From assembly GCA_018712945.1 (NCBI GenBank), contig DVFZ01000046.1, positions 1 through 60,298 of the forward strand: a DNA stretch of 60,298 nt. Direction: 5' to 3'. Each line of letters starts with the position of its first letter. Position 1 is the first letter of the stretch. A program made the translations under genes and the position numbers. The notes beneath the pieces were generated by a model. The model worked only from the letters and a program-made list of their open reading frames with translations. It was not told the DNA's origin and ran no database searches. This DNA is from Candidatus Pullichristensenella stercorigallinarum. Lineage in GTDB: Bacteria > Bacillota > Clostridia > Christensenellales > Aristaeellaceae. Of this stretch, positions 1-8,528 are shown piece after piece.

Positions 1-11
1 CAAAACAATCT

Positions 12-368
12 CAGGCTGGCAAAAAAGGTTGGCAGAACCGCCTGTAAAATCATTTCCGGCGAGAGGTTGAAAACCCGTTGGGTTTTCAAGTCGGCAGGGC
101 CGACCGATTTTGACGATTTGAAAAATCGTCAAAATCGCCTCATGTGCGGCGGAACCGCAGATATTTTTGCGCAGGCAAATCTTATTTGCCGGAGAAAAAA
201 TATCTACCTTGCAATTTTTGCTTGTGTCGCGCAGCGGCGCGAGCAAAAATTGGAGAGGGTGGCAAGGCGCAGAATCCGCAGGATTCTGTGGTTTCGCCAA
301 GGGCGAAACTGCCACGCCTCAAATTGAAAATTTGAGGCGCGGTACCCGGCGGGGGAGATACTCCCCCG
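12..368. repeat. dense array of about eleven consecutive stem-loops, non-coding
   Basis: Seen directly: nearly every base lies in a perfect or near-perfect inverted repeat, most with 3-nt loops. Stems include 67-76/80-89, 91-95/99-103, 105-119/123-137 (15 bp), 145-149/155-159, nested 159-168/196-205 around 174-180/184-190, nested 212-222/242-252 around 228-232/237-241, 270-277/281-288, 291-298/302-309, 316-325/329-338 and 350-357/361-368. A further pairing, 259-264 with 310-315, encloses two of the hairpins as a multibranch junction. The stem sequences all differ, so this is not a tandem repeat. Short open frames here are not credible genes. The function is unknown; it ends about 14 nt before the ribosome binding site of the next gene. 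Confidence 0.85.
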
Positions 369-400
369 TCCGCTGAAATCTGGAGGGGGAGGCGAGGGAG

Positions 401-1087
401 ATGGAGGAAAAGATCCTCATCATCGAAGATGAGGAAAAACTGGCCCGCTTTATCGAGCTGGAACTGGAACACGAGGGCTACCGCGTGGAAAAGGCGACCG
501 ATGGCCGCGACGCCCTGGCAATGGCCGAGCGCGGCGACTATGATTTGCTGCTCCTGGACGTAATGCTGCCCGGCATGAGCGGCATGGAGCTTTTGCGCCG
601 CCTGCGCCGCACAAAGCAGACGCCGGTGATTATGGTTACGGCGCGCGACGCGGTGATGGACAAGGTGACCGGCCTGGACATGGGCGCGGACGACTACATC
701 ACCAAGCCCTTTGAAATCGAGGAACTGCTGGCCCGCATCCGCGCGGCGCTCAGAAAGCGTTCCGGGGCGGCGGCGGGGGAAGGGCTGCTCACTTCGGGCA
801 AGCTCACCTTGGACCCGGCCCGGCATATCGTGCGCTACGGCGAGGAAGAAATTTCCCTCACCAGCCGCGAATTCGACCTTTTGCAGGCGCTCATGGAAAA
901 CCGCTCGCTGGTTTTGCGGCGCGAACAGCTTTTGTCCAAGGTATGGGGCTACGACTATATGGGCGAGACGAACGTGGTGGACGTCTATATCCGCTACCTG
1001 CGCTCCAAGATTGATGAAAAATTTGACGTGAAGTATATCCACACGGTTCGCGGCGTGGGCTATGTGTTCCGCGATGCGGAAGCATGA
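401..1087 (+). CDS. OmpR/PhoB-family response regulator
   Basis: This is a 228-residue DNA-binding response regulator. An N-terminal receiver domain (about 1-118) has the acidic pair near residues 9-10, phosphoacceptor Asp53 in LLLLDVMLPG, and the conserved Lys in ITKPF near 103. A C-terminal winged helix (about 130-225) ends in the RGVGYVF motif typical of OmpR proteins. The ATG at 401 follows a purine-rich ribosome site. Its stop overlaps the start of the kinase at 1084 (ATGA), so the two form a translationally coupled pair. The stimulus and targets cannot be read from the sequence. Confidence 0.95.
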   Translation: MEEKILIIEDEEKLARFIELELEHEGYRVEKATDGRDALAMAERGDYDLLLLDVMLPGMSGMELLRRLRRTKQTPVIMVTARDAVMDKVTGLDMGADDYITKPFEIEELLARIRAALRKRSGAAAGEGLLTSGKLTLDPARHIVRYGEEEISLTSREFDLLQALMENRSLVLRREQLLSKVWGYDYMGETNVVDVYIRYLRSKIDEKFDVKYIHTVRGVGYVFRDAEA

Positions 1088-2412
1088 GCGAGAGCCGCCG
1101 CGTCACCTCCACGGCCCGGAGCATTCAGCGCTCGTGGCTGTGGAGGCTTTTCAAGTTGTATTTCTGGCTGAACATACTGCTGATTGTCCTGGCGGCGGTG
1201 GGCTTCTGCTTCTATCAGGAGCTTGCGGCGCTGGGCGACGGCTGGACGTCCGGCCTTTCCCGCACGCTGGAAATGGGCGCGGAAGGGGAATTTTTCGACC
1301 GCGTGCGCGGCGCGACCTATGTCTTTTACAGCCCGGAGGGGGAGCGTTACGCGGCGGAAGTGGCGCCCTTTTTCGACGCGGCCGCGTCCATGGCGGGCGC
1401 GCTTTTGACCTTTGAGGCGCTTTCGCTTCTGCGGCAGATGCTCTTTGGCGGCCGCCGGGCGCGCCGGTTGCTCAAGCCCCTGGATGAAATGGCGCGCGCC
1501 ACCCGCGCCCTGCTGGAAAAACAGCAGACCTTCGAGCACGCCGCCCTCGACGACGAGCGGCTGCACGATTTGGAAGACCGCATCAAGTCCATGCGCCCGG
1601 AGGAGACGTTGCGCACCGGCGACCGCGATTTGCGCGGCCTGGAGGACGCCGTCAACAGCCTGCTTGCCCGCCTGCACGAGTCCTACCAACGCCAGGGGCA
1701 GTTTGTTTCCGACGCCTCGCATGAGCTGCGCACGCCCATCGCCGTCATCCAGGGCTATGCCGGCATGCTCGACCGCTGGGGCAAGAGCGATGAAAAGATT
1801 TTGGACGAGGGCATCGCCGCCATCAAGTCCGAAAGCGAATATATGAAAAAGCTGGTGGATCAGCTTTTGTTCCTGGCCCGGGGCGACATGGGCCGCAGCC
1901 AGCTGGATATGAAAATCCTCAACGTATCCGAGCTGGTCAAGGAAGTCTACGAGGACGCCCAGCTCATCGACCGCGGGCACGACTGGCGCATTGAGACCGA
2001 GGAGGGCGCGACGGCGCTGGCCGACCACGACATGCTCAAGCAGTGCTGCCGCGTGCTTTGCGACAACGCCACCAAGTACACCCCTGCCGGGGGCATGATT
2101 CGCCTGCGCGCCCGCCGCGGCCCGGACGGCGGGGCGATGATCGAGGTGCAGGATTCCGGCATCGGCATCAGCCGTGAGGACGTATCGCGCGTGTTCGACC
2201 GCTTCTACCGCTCTGACCCGGCGCGCGGGCGCAGCAGCGGCGGCGCGGGGCTGGGGCTTTCCATTGCCAAATGGATTGTGGAAAGCCACGGCGGGCATTT
2301 CGAGGTGCTCTCCCGCGAGGGCATCGGCACACGCTTTACCGTGGTGCTGCCACCGCCCAGACAGACGGCGCAGGAAAGCGCCGGCGCCACCCACGGCCGT
2401 CCTGCTCGCTGA
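1084..2412 (+). CDS. membrane sensor histidine kinase
   Basis: This 442-residue partner kinase of the regulator at 401 has an N-terminal membrane segment (about residues 23-43) and a short extracytoplasmic region. The H-box SHELRTP has phosphoacceptor His213. A HATPase domain carries an N-box (CDNATKYTP), G1 (DSGIGI) and G2 (GAGLGLSIAKWIVESHGG). The order is typical of EnvZ/PhoR-type kinases of the HisKA group. It autophosphorylates and passes phosphate to Asp53 of the regulator. No ligand-binding domain is recognisable, so the signal is unknown. Confidence 0.93.
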   Translation: MSESRRVTSTARSIQRSWLWRLFKLYFWLNILLIVLAAVGFCFYQELAALGDGWTSGLSRTLEMGAEGEFFDRVRGATYVFYSPEGERYAAEVAPFFDAAASMAGALLTFEALSLLRQMLFGGRRARRLLKPLDEMARATRALLEKQQTFEHAALDDERLHDLEDRIKSMRPEETLRTGDRDLRGLEDAVNSLLARLHESYQRQGQFVSDASHELRTPIAVIQGYAGMLDRWGKSDEKILDEGIAAIKSESEYMKKLVDQLLFLARGDMGRSQLDMKILNVSELVKEVYEDAQLIDRGHDWRIETEEGATALADHDMLKQCCRVLCDNATKYTPAGGMIRLRARRGPDGGAMIEVQDSGIGISREDVSRVFDRFYRSDPARGRSSGGAGLGLSIAKWIVESHGGHFEVLSREGIGTRFTVVLPPPRQTAQESAGATHGRPAR

Positions 2413-2886
2413 AGGGTAACCGAAAAATCGCCGCGCGCGGACGCAAACGTGGGGGTTCCGCCCGATTCGACGCCTTCGGGGCAGACAGTGCCCGGTGGCG
2501 GCCATCATGGCGCGATTTTCCCTGAAAACGGATATCCGGCAAGCGGCTTGGCCTCGGCGCGTTTGCGCCTCCCGCCGTCCAAGCGCGCCGGAACAAACCA
2601 TTCCCTGCGATATGAGCGCAGCCCCTGCATCCGGTTCAGGACGCAGGGGGCTGAGCACTGACAAAGCCCGCAAACGCGAAAATTGCCCTGATCAATATAG
2701 ATCAGAGGCAATTTTTCCTTTCTGCGTCAGCCGCGCTTGCCGCGCGTGGTCGCTACGGCTGTGCAAGCGCGCTTGTTTGCAAGTTTGCTTCCTTATCTTG
2801 CGGGCTTTCTCATCACCTTGGCAGTCTGTTGACGTTGTTAACTTCTTGCCTCCTGTATCCAGTTCAGGACGTAGAGAGGACGGCTT
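2413..2886. other. intergenic stretch with hairpin and dispersed repeat, no gene
   Basis: No credible gene is seen between the two convergent units. The stretch holds a CCCCTGC/GCAGGGG stem near 2623-2649, two imperfect copies of a 21-bp direct repeat (2626-2646 and 2854-2874), and between them copy A of a dispersed repeat listed separately. Long open frames here are in GC-rich shadow frames. Confidence 0.6.
2658..2850. repeat. dispersed repeat, copy A
   Basis: It begins CTGACAAAGCCC and contains a long hairpin (AAAATTGCC plus CTGATC, a short loop, then GATCAG plus AGGCAATTTT, about 2680-2715). It ends near GGCTTTCTCATCAC. The same blocks in the same order recur at 49439-49560. Copy A carries about 70 nt of extra sequence between the hairpin and the distal block. 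It may be a small non-autonomous element or the end region of an insertion sequence. The hairpin could also stop transcription from either side. Confidence 0.65.
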
Positions 2887-3972
2887 TCAACCGCGCGCTT
2901 GGCTCGCGCGCGCCGGCTTCCAGCGGCCCACGGCCAAAACCAGCACGATGAGCGCCACCGTCAGCGGCGCAATCCAGGCGTGGTAGGCGATTTCGTAGTA
3001 CACGCCGCCCTCGCCGGGCTGGGGCAGGGGCACAGGGTCGTAGGGCAGGCCGTTGTCCGCCGCCAGGCCGCGCACGTTGAGCATGTTGATCACCGGCACG
3101 CCCCGGGCCGCGTATTCGTACATCAGCCCGCGGTTGGCGGTGGTCGGTATGCGCGGCGGGTCGGTCACCAGGCCGTTGGGAAAGTCCAGCGTATAGGCGC
3201 TGGTGCCGCTGTTGGCGCTGGCCCCGCCCACGTTGACAAAGCAGTCCACATCCTCGCCGAAAAGTTCCAGACGGCGGGCGATGCTCTTTTCCAGGTCGTT
3301 GTAGTCGATAAACTCCACGCCCTCCTCCGCCGCCAGCGCGGCGATGACCTCGCGCGCCTCGGGAAAGAGCAGGCTTTCGCCATAGTCGTTGTCGCCGCCG
3401 GGCGACACGGCCAGCAAACCGTAATCCACCACGCCGTTTTCCCGCATGATGCGCATGATGCGGCAGATGTTCAGCTCCGGGCGCGTGGCCCCGTGCATGG
3501 AAGCGCCGAACGAGGCGATGACGTCCACATCCAGCTCCATTTCCGTGGCGGCGCACAGCGTGGCGATCAACAGCCCGGGAAACGAGCCGCTGGCGCCCAC
3601 GGCCACATGGTCGCCGGCTTCCAGACCCGCTTCCTTGAAGTAGCGCACCAGCAGCGCTGCAAAGTTGGGGTCGAGCGATGTGCGCTTGGCTTCGATCAGG
3701 CCGGAGGTGGTGGTCAGCGGCGTCCACTCGGGGCCGATCAACCCCGTGCCGTTCAAGTCCGTCTCCTCGATGGCGATGCCCTCCGCTTCGACGACGCCCA
3801 GCAGCACTTCCTCGGCCCATTGCATGCGTTCCGCCGCGGCAAACTGCACCTGTGCGTAAGGGGTGGGAGCCTGCCGCCGCGTCAGCCACAGGCCGGCAAA
3901 CCCGCCCACGGCGACGGCCAGCGCCAGCGCGATGTACCCCCAGTGGATTTTTGCCCGGACAGTCTTCTTCAT
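2887..3972 (-). CDS. poly-gamma-glutamate system protein (PgsW-like)
   Basis: I recognise this as the protein found beside PgsB and PgsC in poly-gamma-glutamate type loci; its biochemical role is not established. It has one N-terminal membrane segment (about residues 9-28), a long extracytoplasmic or soluble body with GASGSFPG and VNVGGASANSG glycine-rich turns, and a second hydrophobic segment near the C-terminus (about 330-350). The ATG at 3972 is chosen because the MKKT... start leads straight into the membrane anchor; the open frame upstream lies inside pgsC. Its start overlaps the pgsC stop at 3969, so it is translationally coupled. Confidence 0.8.
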   Translation of the reverse strand: MKKTVRAKIHWGYIALALAVAVGGFAGLWLTRRQAPTPYAQVQFAAAERMQWAEEVLLGVVEAEGIAIEETDLNGTGLIGPEWTPLTTTSGLIEAKRTSLDPNFAALLVRYFKEAGLEAGDHVAVGASGSFPGLLIATLCAATEMELDVDVIASFGASMHGATRPELNICRIMRIMRENGVVDYGLLAVSPGGDNDYGESLLFPEAREVIAALAAEEGVEFIDYNDLEKSIARRLELFGEDVDCFVNVGGASANSGTSAYTLDFPNGLVTDPPRIPTTANRGLMYEYAARGVPVINMLNVRGLAADNGLPYDPVPLPQPGEGGVYYEIAYHAWIAPLTVALIVLVLAVGRWKPARASQARG

Positions 3973-4403
3973 AGGTGAATCCCCGCCGTTAAAATCAGCC
4001 GGATGACCAGCGCGCACAAAAGCACCATCAGCACCGTGCGCCAGATGCCCTGCTTGCACATATCATTGGCCAGCAGCCCGGGAACGATATAGCCGACAAC
4101 GCGCAAATCCTGCGATATGCCGCTGATATAGTAAGAACAGCTTTCGTACAGCCAGCCCAGCAGAAGGCCGAGGATCACCGTGAGCATGAAGCGCCGACGC
4201 CCGTAAAGGATGACCAGGCGGCCGATGAGCTTTGTCAGGCCGTATACCACCAGCGAAAGCGCCAGGGTGGAGAGTATGCGCCAGGGCTGTTCCACATAAA
4301 AGGCCAGATAACCCGCCGAAATCAGCCCGCCGGTGAACAGGCCCAACAGCTCGGTCGAAAGAAAGCCCAGTATGATGCTCAATCCAATGGCCTGTTGCAG
4401 CAT
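3969..4403 (-). CDS. pgsC: poly-gamma-glutamate biosynthesis protein PgsC/CapC
   Basis: This 144-residue integral membrane protein has four to five hydrophobic segments, and its size matches the PgsC/CapC family. PgsC pairs with the PgsB ligase in the membrane to make and export gamma-linked polyglutamate. Family-like features are the N-terminal GLSIILGFLSTELLGL segment and the central YGLTKLIGR loop. It lies 21 nt downstream of pgsB and overlaps pgsW. The usual fourth component, PgsA/CapA, is not found in this window, so export or anchoring must differ or depend on a gene elsewhere. Confidence 0.88.
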   Translation of the reverse strand: MLQQAIGLSIILGFLSTELLGLFTGGLISAGYLAFYVEQPWRILSTLALSLVVYGLTKLIGRLVILYGRRRFMLTVILGLLLGWLYESCSYYISGISQDLRVVGYIVPGLLANDMCKQGIWRTVLMVLLCALVIRLILTAGIHL

Positions 4404-4424
4404 AAAATCCCGTCCTTTCCCGCG

Positions 4425-5576
4425 CTAAGCGCTCATTCCCGACGCGCCATCCTCCCGCGCCAGCAGCGCTTCGATGGTTTCGCGCCCGGCCCCGCGGATG
4501 TTGCCAAGGCACAGCACTGCGCACCGCGCCGCGCCCCGCTCCTCCAGCCAGGCCAGCGGCGCTTTTTCCAGCCGTGCCGCCGGCGCTTGCGCGTGGCGGG
4601 CAAAGTAGCGCGCCACAGCCGCGGCGCGTTCGCCGGTCACGCGCACCTGCGCGCCCCGCGCCGCCAATTCGCGCATCAGCGGCACGAATTCCGCCGCGCG
4701 AAAGCCGCGGTCGGCGCGGTTGTTGAACAGCACCCACAGAGGCGCGCCCGCCAAACCCTCTTGCTCCAGCGCCTTTTCCAAGGCGGCGCGCGAAGAATCC
4801 GGGTCGTTGGCGGCAAAAGCGTTGACAATCGTGCATTTACCGACCTGGAACGGGCCACACATGCCCACATCCGGCCGCGCCGCGCGCATGCCGCGCAGCG
4901 CCGTCTCCCGGGGGATGCCCAAAAGACGCGCCACGCACAGCGCCTGACGGGCGTTGTCCGCAAACATGGGGTAGGGGAACGATTTCAGGTAATCTTCGTC
5001 GATTTCCTCCGCCAGCGAGGAAATCCTTTCGGGCGCATAAGCGTCAAAACAGGCCTCGTCGGCCACGACCCGCGCCCCCGCGGGAATGGACAGCGCCAGC
5101 GTTTCCGCCGTTTCTTCAATGGTGGAACCAATCTCGCAAACGTGATCCACGCGGGCGTTGGTGAGCACAACGATGGTCGGGCGCACGAATTCTTCGGCCA
5201 TCATGCGCTGGTTTTCCGGATGCAGCGCCATGCACTCCACCACGGCGGCCTGCGCCCCATCCTGTGCGGCGCGGCGAAAAAACGGGATTTGCTCACGGAT
5301 GTTGACCGGGCGATTTTTGCGATATTCCTGCTCCGAGCCGTCGGGGAGAATCCAGGCGGCCTGTGTGCCGGTGGTTTTTGCCCAGGTGCGCATGCCCGCT
5401 TCGCGCAAAATAGCGGCCAACAGGCGGGTGACGCTGGTTTTTCCCCGCGTGCCGTTGACCAGTATGCGCACCGGGATCGCCCGCAGCGCGCGCCGGTGCA
5501 GGATTTTTTCCGCTACGCCCGCCAACAGCAGCAGGGCGGATGCGGACAGGATTACGATGACTGCAAGATTCTTCAT
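4425..5576 (-). CDS. pgsB: poly-gamma-glutamate synthase subunit PgsB/CapB
   Basis: This is a 383-residue ATP-dependent amide ligase of the Mur-ligase-like CapB family, which activates the gamma-carboxylate of the growing glutamate chain. An N-terminal membrane segment (about 3-20) is followed by the P-loop GTRGKTS at residues 42-48. Later conserved blocks are VVECMALHPE, LTNARVDHV and NAFAANDPDS. The ATG at 5576 gives the family-typical N-terminus; the 58 codons upstream look non-coding. No strong ribosome site is visible before it. It is the first gene of the minus-strand pgsBCW unit, divergent from the gamma-glutamyltransferase gene. Confidence 0.9.
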   Translation of the reverse strand: MKNLAVIVILSASALLLLAGVAEKILHRRALRAIPVRILVNGTRGKTSVTRLLAAILREAGMRTWAKTTGTQAAWILPDGSEQEYRKNRPVNIREQIPFFRRAAQDGAQAAVVECMALHPENQRMMAEEFVRPTIVVLTNARVDHVCEIGSTIEETAETLALSIPAGARVVADEACFDAYAPERISSLAEEIDEDYLKSFPYPMFADNARQALCVARLLGIPRETALRGMRAARPDVGMCGPFQVGKCTIVNAFAANDPDSSRAALEKALEQEGLAGAPLWVLFNNRADRGFRAAEFVPLMRELAARGAQVRVTGERAAAVARYFARHAQAPAARLEKAPLAWLEERGAARCAVLCLGNIRGAGRETIEALLAREDGASGMSA

Positions 5577-5926
5577 ATTATTTTGCAAAGGGCGTCGCCA
5601 GAGGGGCGCCGAGGGCCGGCGCGAGAAACTTCTGTTATGATAGCACCGCGAATTGGAAATGTCAATCCATGACCAGGCCGGGGCGCAAGACCGCCAAAAT
5701 GCCTCTGGCACAGGGGTTTTGTGTTCACACTTTCGGCGCGGAAAAGCCATTTACGCTGTTTTTTCCGTTCTTTTTTATGGCTTTATGCGGCTTTTCACGT
5801 CATAAATTTATGAAATTTACTGTGAGAAAAATGAGAAAAAATATCATTTTGTATAAAAATGTTATATAATGCAGCCATAAGGTGGTGGTCTGAAGCCGGC
5901 CGCTGCCAGAAAGAGGAGGAGAACGT
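5577..5926. promoter_or_regulatory. divergent promoter region between pgsB and ggt
   Basis: No gene is seen. The right half (about 5775-5880) is strikingly AT-rich against its surroundings. A perfect TATAAT lies at 5865-5870, about 57 nt before the ggt start, but no good -35 hexamer is spaced 17 nt from it. The two divergent units share this region and are likely co-regulated. Confidence 0.45.
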
Positions 5927-7690
5927 ATGAAGAAATTGCTCTCTGTACTGTTGGCTCTGTCGATGCTGCTTGGCTGCGTCGCCTTTGCCAGCGAGGACGA
6001 CTGGGACACCGAAGCCTATCTGGTTGAGGTTGTCGGTCAGGACTACGGCCCCGCGGCGGAGACCCCTGAGCTGCGCGACGCGGCGGGCACCAACGGCGCA
6101 GTCGTTTCCGGCAAGGGCGAGGCCTCTGAAGTGGGCATCGCGGTGCTGGAAGCGGGCGGCAACGCCGTGGACGCGGCGGTTGCCACCGGCCTGGCGATCG
6201 GCTATTTTGAGCCCAATGCCAGCGGCCTGGGCGGCGGCGGATTCATGAACATCTGGTTGGCCGACGAGCAGCGCGCTGTGGCCATCTCCAGCCAGTTCCC
6301 GGCCCCGATGAACGTGACCGAGGACTACTTCGCCGAGCTGTTCGACGAGGATGGCAACATCGACAACGAAAAGCGCGCCGAGTTCCAGGCTTCCGGTAAG
6401 TCCGTCAGCATCATGAAGGCGCTGGCCACCTACCAGGTCGCTTTGGACAACTACGGCACCATGACGCTGGCTGAGATTATGCCCTACGTCATCGAAGCCT
6501 GCCAGCAGGGCATCCGCGTGACCCAGAACTTCAAGTCCCTCTACGACAGCTCCTATTCCAAGCTGATCAAGTCCGAGGGTTCTCAGGAAGTCTGGTTCAA
6601 GGATGGCATCATCCCCTACGAGCTGGACGAGGTCATCTACAACGAGCCCCTGATCGAAACCTTCGAAAAGATCGCCGAGGAAGGCATTGAGTACTTCTAC
6701 ACCGGCGAACTGGGCCAGAAGATCATCGACGCCATCCAGGCGGACGGCGGCGTGATGACCATGGAAGACATGGAACAGGCCATGACCGACGTGCTGGTCA
6801 TCGAAGACCCGGTCGAAGTTACCTATCGTGGCTATCGCCTTTACAGCATGCCGCTTCCCAGCTCCGGCGGCGTGATCCTGGGCGAAATCCTCAACATCAT
6901 GGAGAACGTTGACGTTGCTTCCATGGAGCACAACTCTGCCGAGTACATCCACGTGCTCAGCGAGGCCATGAAGCTGGCCTACGCCGACCGCGCCGAGTAC
7001 CTTGGCGACCCTGCCTACGTTGACGACGAACTGGTCGAGGCGCTCAGCTCCAAGGACTATGCGCTTGAGCAGTACAACAAGATTTCCGAAACCCCGAACC
7101 TCGACCCCGTGGCTGGCAACCCCTACGCCAATGAGGGCCCGAACACCACCCACATCAGCGTTATCGACAAGGATGGCAACATGGTCGCCATGACCCAGTC
7201 CATCAACTCCCACTTCGGCTGCGGCATCACCGTGGACGGCGTCGTGCTCTCCAACGGCCTGATGAGCTTTGACCTGGAGCCCGGCCATCCCAACTCCATC
7301 GCTCCCGGCAAGCTCTCCCTCTCCAGCATGACCCCCACCATCCTGCTCCGGCCCGACGGCACGCCGATGCTGGTTTCCGGTTCTCCGGGCGGCACCTACA
7401 TCATCGCCTGCATGGCGCAGACCATCATCAACCTGGTTGACTTCAACCTCCCCATCACCGAGGCTGTCTACTCCCCGCGCGTAGCCGGTACCGATGGTGG
7501 TAAGACCCGCATCGAGGGCCGCCTCGATCAGGAAGTCATCGACGAACTGACCGAGATGGGCCACGATATCGAGATCACCAAAGACTACGACCCGAACATG
7601 GGCTCCTCCAACAGCATTGTGGTGCTCGACGACGGCACCTACCATGGCTGCGGAGACCCGCGCCGCGACTCGCAGTGCGCAGCCTACTGA
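5927..7690 (+). CDS. ggt: secreted gamma-glutamyltransferase
   Basis: This is a 587-residue N-terminal nucleophile hydrolase that cleaves gamma-glutamyl bonds of glutathione, gamma-glutamyl peptides or polyglutamate and transfers the glutamyl group to water or amines. It has a signal peptide (1-23); LLGC near 14-17 could make it a lipoprotein. The autoprocessing site is PNTTH, with predicted nucleophile Thr407. The downstream VIDKDGNMVAMTQSIN and SGSPGG motifs are typical of the small subunit. A strong AGGAGG precedes the ATG. The divergent pgsBCW genes suggest that its substrate is gamma-linked glutamate made or met by this cell. Confidence 0.93.
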   Translation: MKKLLSVLLALSMLLGCVAFASEDDWDTEAYLVEVVGQDYGPAAETPELRDAAGTNGAVVSGKGEASEVGIAVLEAGGNAVDAAVATGLAIGYFEPNASGLGGGGFMNIWLADEQRAVAISSQFPAPMNVTEDYFAELFDEDGNIDNEKRAEFQASGKSVSIMKALATYQVALDNYGTMTLAEIMPYVIEACQQGIRVTQNFKSLYDSSYSKLIKSEGSQEVWFKDGIIPYELDEVIYNEPLIETFEKIAEEGIEYFYTGELGQKIIDAIQADGGVMTMEDMEQAMTDVLVIEDPVEVTYRGYRLYSMPLPSSGGVILGEILNIMENVDVASMEHNSAEYIHVLSEAMKLAYADRAEYLGDPAYVDDELVEALSSKDYALEQYNKISETPNLDPVAGNPYANEGPNTTHISVIDKDGNMVAMTQSINSHFGCGITVDGVVLSNGLMSFDLEPGHPNSIAPGKLSLSSMTPTILLRPDGTPMLVSGSPGGTYIIACMAQTIINLVDFNLPITEAVYSPRVAGTDGGKTRIEGRLDQEVIDELTEMGHDIEITKDYDPNMGSSNSIVVLDDGTYHGCGDPRRDSQCAAY

Positions 7691-7703
7691 CGAACTGACG
7701 ACC

Positions 7704-7733
7704 GCGCGGAGGGATGAGCTCATCCCTCCGCGC
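7704..7733. repeat. 30-bp perfect palindrome between ggt and the DUF6305-like gene
   Basis: Positions 7704-7718 are the exact reverse complement of 7719-7733, with no loop. No U-tract follows, so it is a poor intrinsic terminator. It may be an mRNA processing or stabilising stem, or a binding site that separates expression of ggt from the downstream genes. Confidence 0.8.
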
Positions 7734-7841
7734 CTGTCTAAGGCAAGTCCGCTCGGGCCGAGGCGTGAGGATGCCTCTTGCGCCATCATGCCGCCACGCC
7801 CGTGCTTTGTTTCCTGAATCAAAATCAAGGAGGATAGGACC

Positions 7842-8495
7842 ATGAAAAAGTTGCTTGCTCTGCTTCTTTGCCTGCTGATGGCCATGTCTATGTCGGTTGT
7901 CGCCTTTGCCGAGACCGCCGAGGAAGCGCCCGCTGAGGAAGCTGCCGCCGAGGCCCCTGCCGAGGAGACCGCGGAAGAACCTGCCGCCGGGGAAACTGCT
8001 GAGGAAGGCGCTGTCACCATCTCTCTGCCCATCCTGATGACCTCCGCCGGCCAGAGCGCCGATGTGCAGATGTTCAACGCCATCGCTTCCCGTTCCGGCG
8101 TTGAGGCCACCGCCCGCGAGCTGGTTGAGGCCGATGACATCGAAGTTGGCGAATACAACACGCTGGTAATCGTAGTTGGCGGCAGCTCCAAGGGCTTGGG
8201 CGCGGCCGGCATCGACGCCGAACAGGAACAGGCTCGTGTGGACGCCATCATCGAAAAGCTCAAGGATTCCGTGACCATCGTAGTTGCCCACATTGGCGGC
8301 CAGGCTCGCCGCGGCGAGCTGAGCGACGGCTTCATCAATGCCGTTCTGCCCTATGCGCAGTATCTCATCGTTGTTGAAGAAGGCGACTCTGACGGCCTGT
8401 TCAGCAACTATGCGGCTGAGAACAACATCCCCATCTCCATTTGCCCCGACATCGCCAGCGTCGGCGAGGTGTTTGCTGGCCTGATCAGCGGCTGA
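7842..8495 (+). CDS. secreted DUF6305-like protein
   Basis: This is a 217-residue secreted protein that I associate with the uncharacterised DUF6305 family. It has a signal peptide (1-24, cleaved after FA), a low-complexity Glu/Ala/Pro linker (about 25-58), then a compact domain. Blocks in that domain are LPILMTSAGQSADVQMF, NTLVIVVGGSSKGLGAAG, VAHIGGQARRG and a C-terminal ICPDIASVGEVF. The alternating hydrophobic strands suggest a Rossmann-like fold. A strong AGGAGG lies before the ATG. It sits directly before a DctM-like permease with no usual binding-protein gene nearby, so it could be the extracytoplasmic receptor; that is inference. Confidence 0.7.
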   Translation: MKKLLALLLCLLMAMSMSVVAFAETAEEAPAEEAAAEAPAEETAEEPAAGETAEEGAVTISLPILMTSAGQSADVQMFNAIASRSGVEATARELVEADDIEVGEYNTLVIVVGGSSKGLGAAGIDAEQEQARVDAIIEKLKDSVTIVVAHIGGQARRGELSDGFINAVLPYAQYLIVVEEGDSDGLFSNYAAENNIPISICPDIASVGEVFAGLISG

Positions 8496-8528
8496 TACGT
8501 ACGATAAACAGATAGGAGAGGCCACTCT

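Noticed and set aside
12-368. CRISPR array
   Set aside because: There are no identical repeats with regular spacers; every stem has a different sequence, and no cas genes are present.
1060-2673. 537-codon open frame on the minus strand
   Set aside because: It lies opposite the sensor kinase gene, whose motifs are complete. Its product is low-complexity and rich in Ala, Arg and His, typical of a shadow frame in GC-rich DNA.
5795-8338. 847-codon open frame on the minus strand
   Set aside because: It is antisense to the gamma-glutamyltransferase and DUF6305-like genes, both with signal peptides and ribosome sites. It has no recognisable domain or start context.
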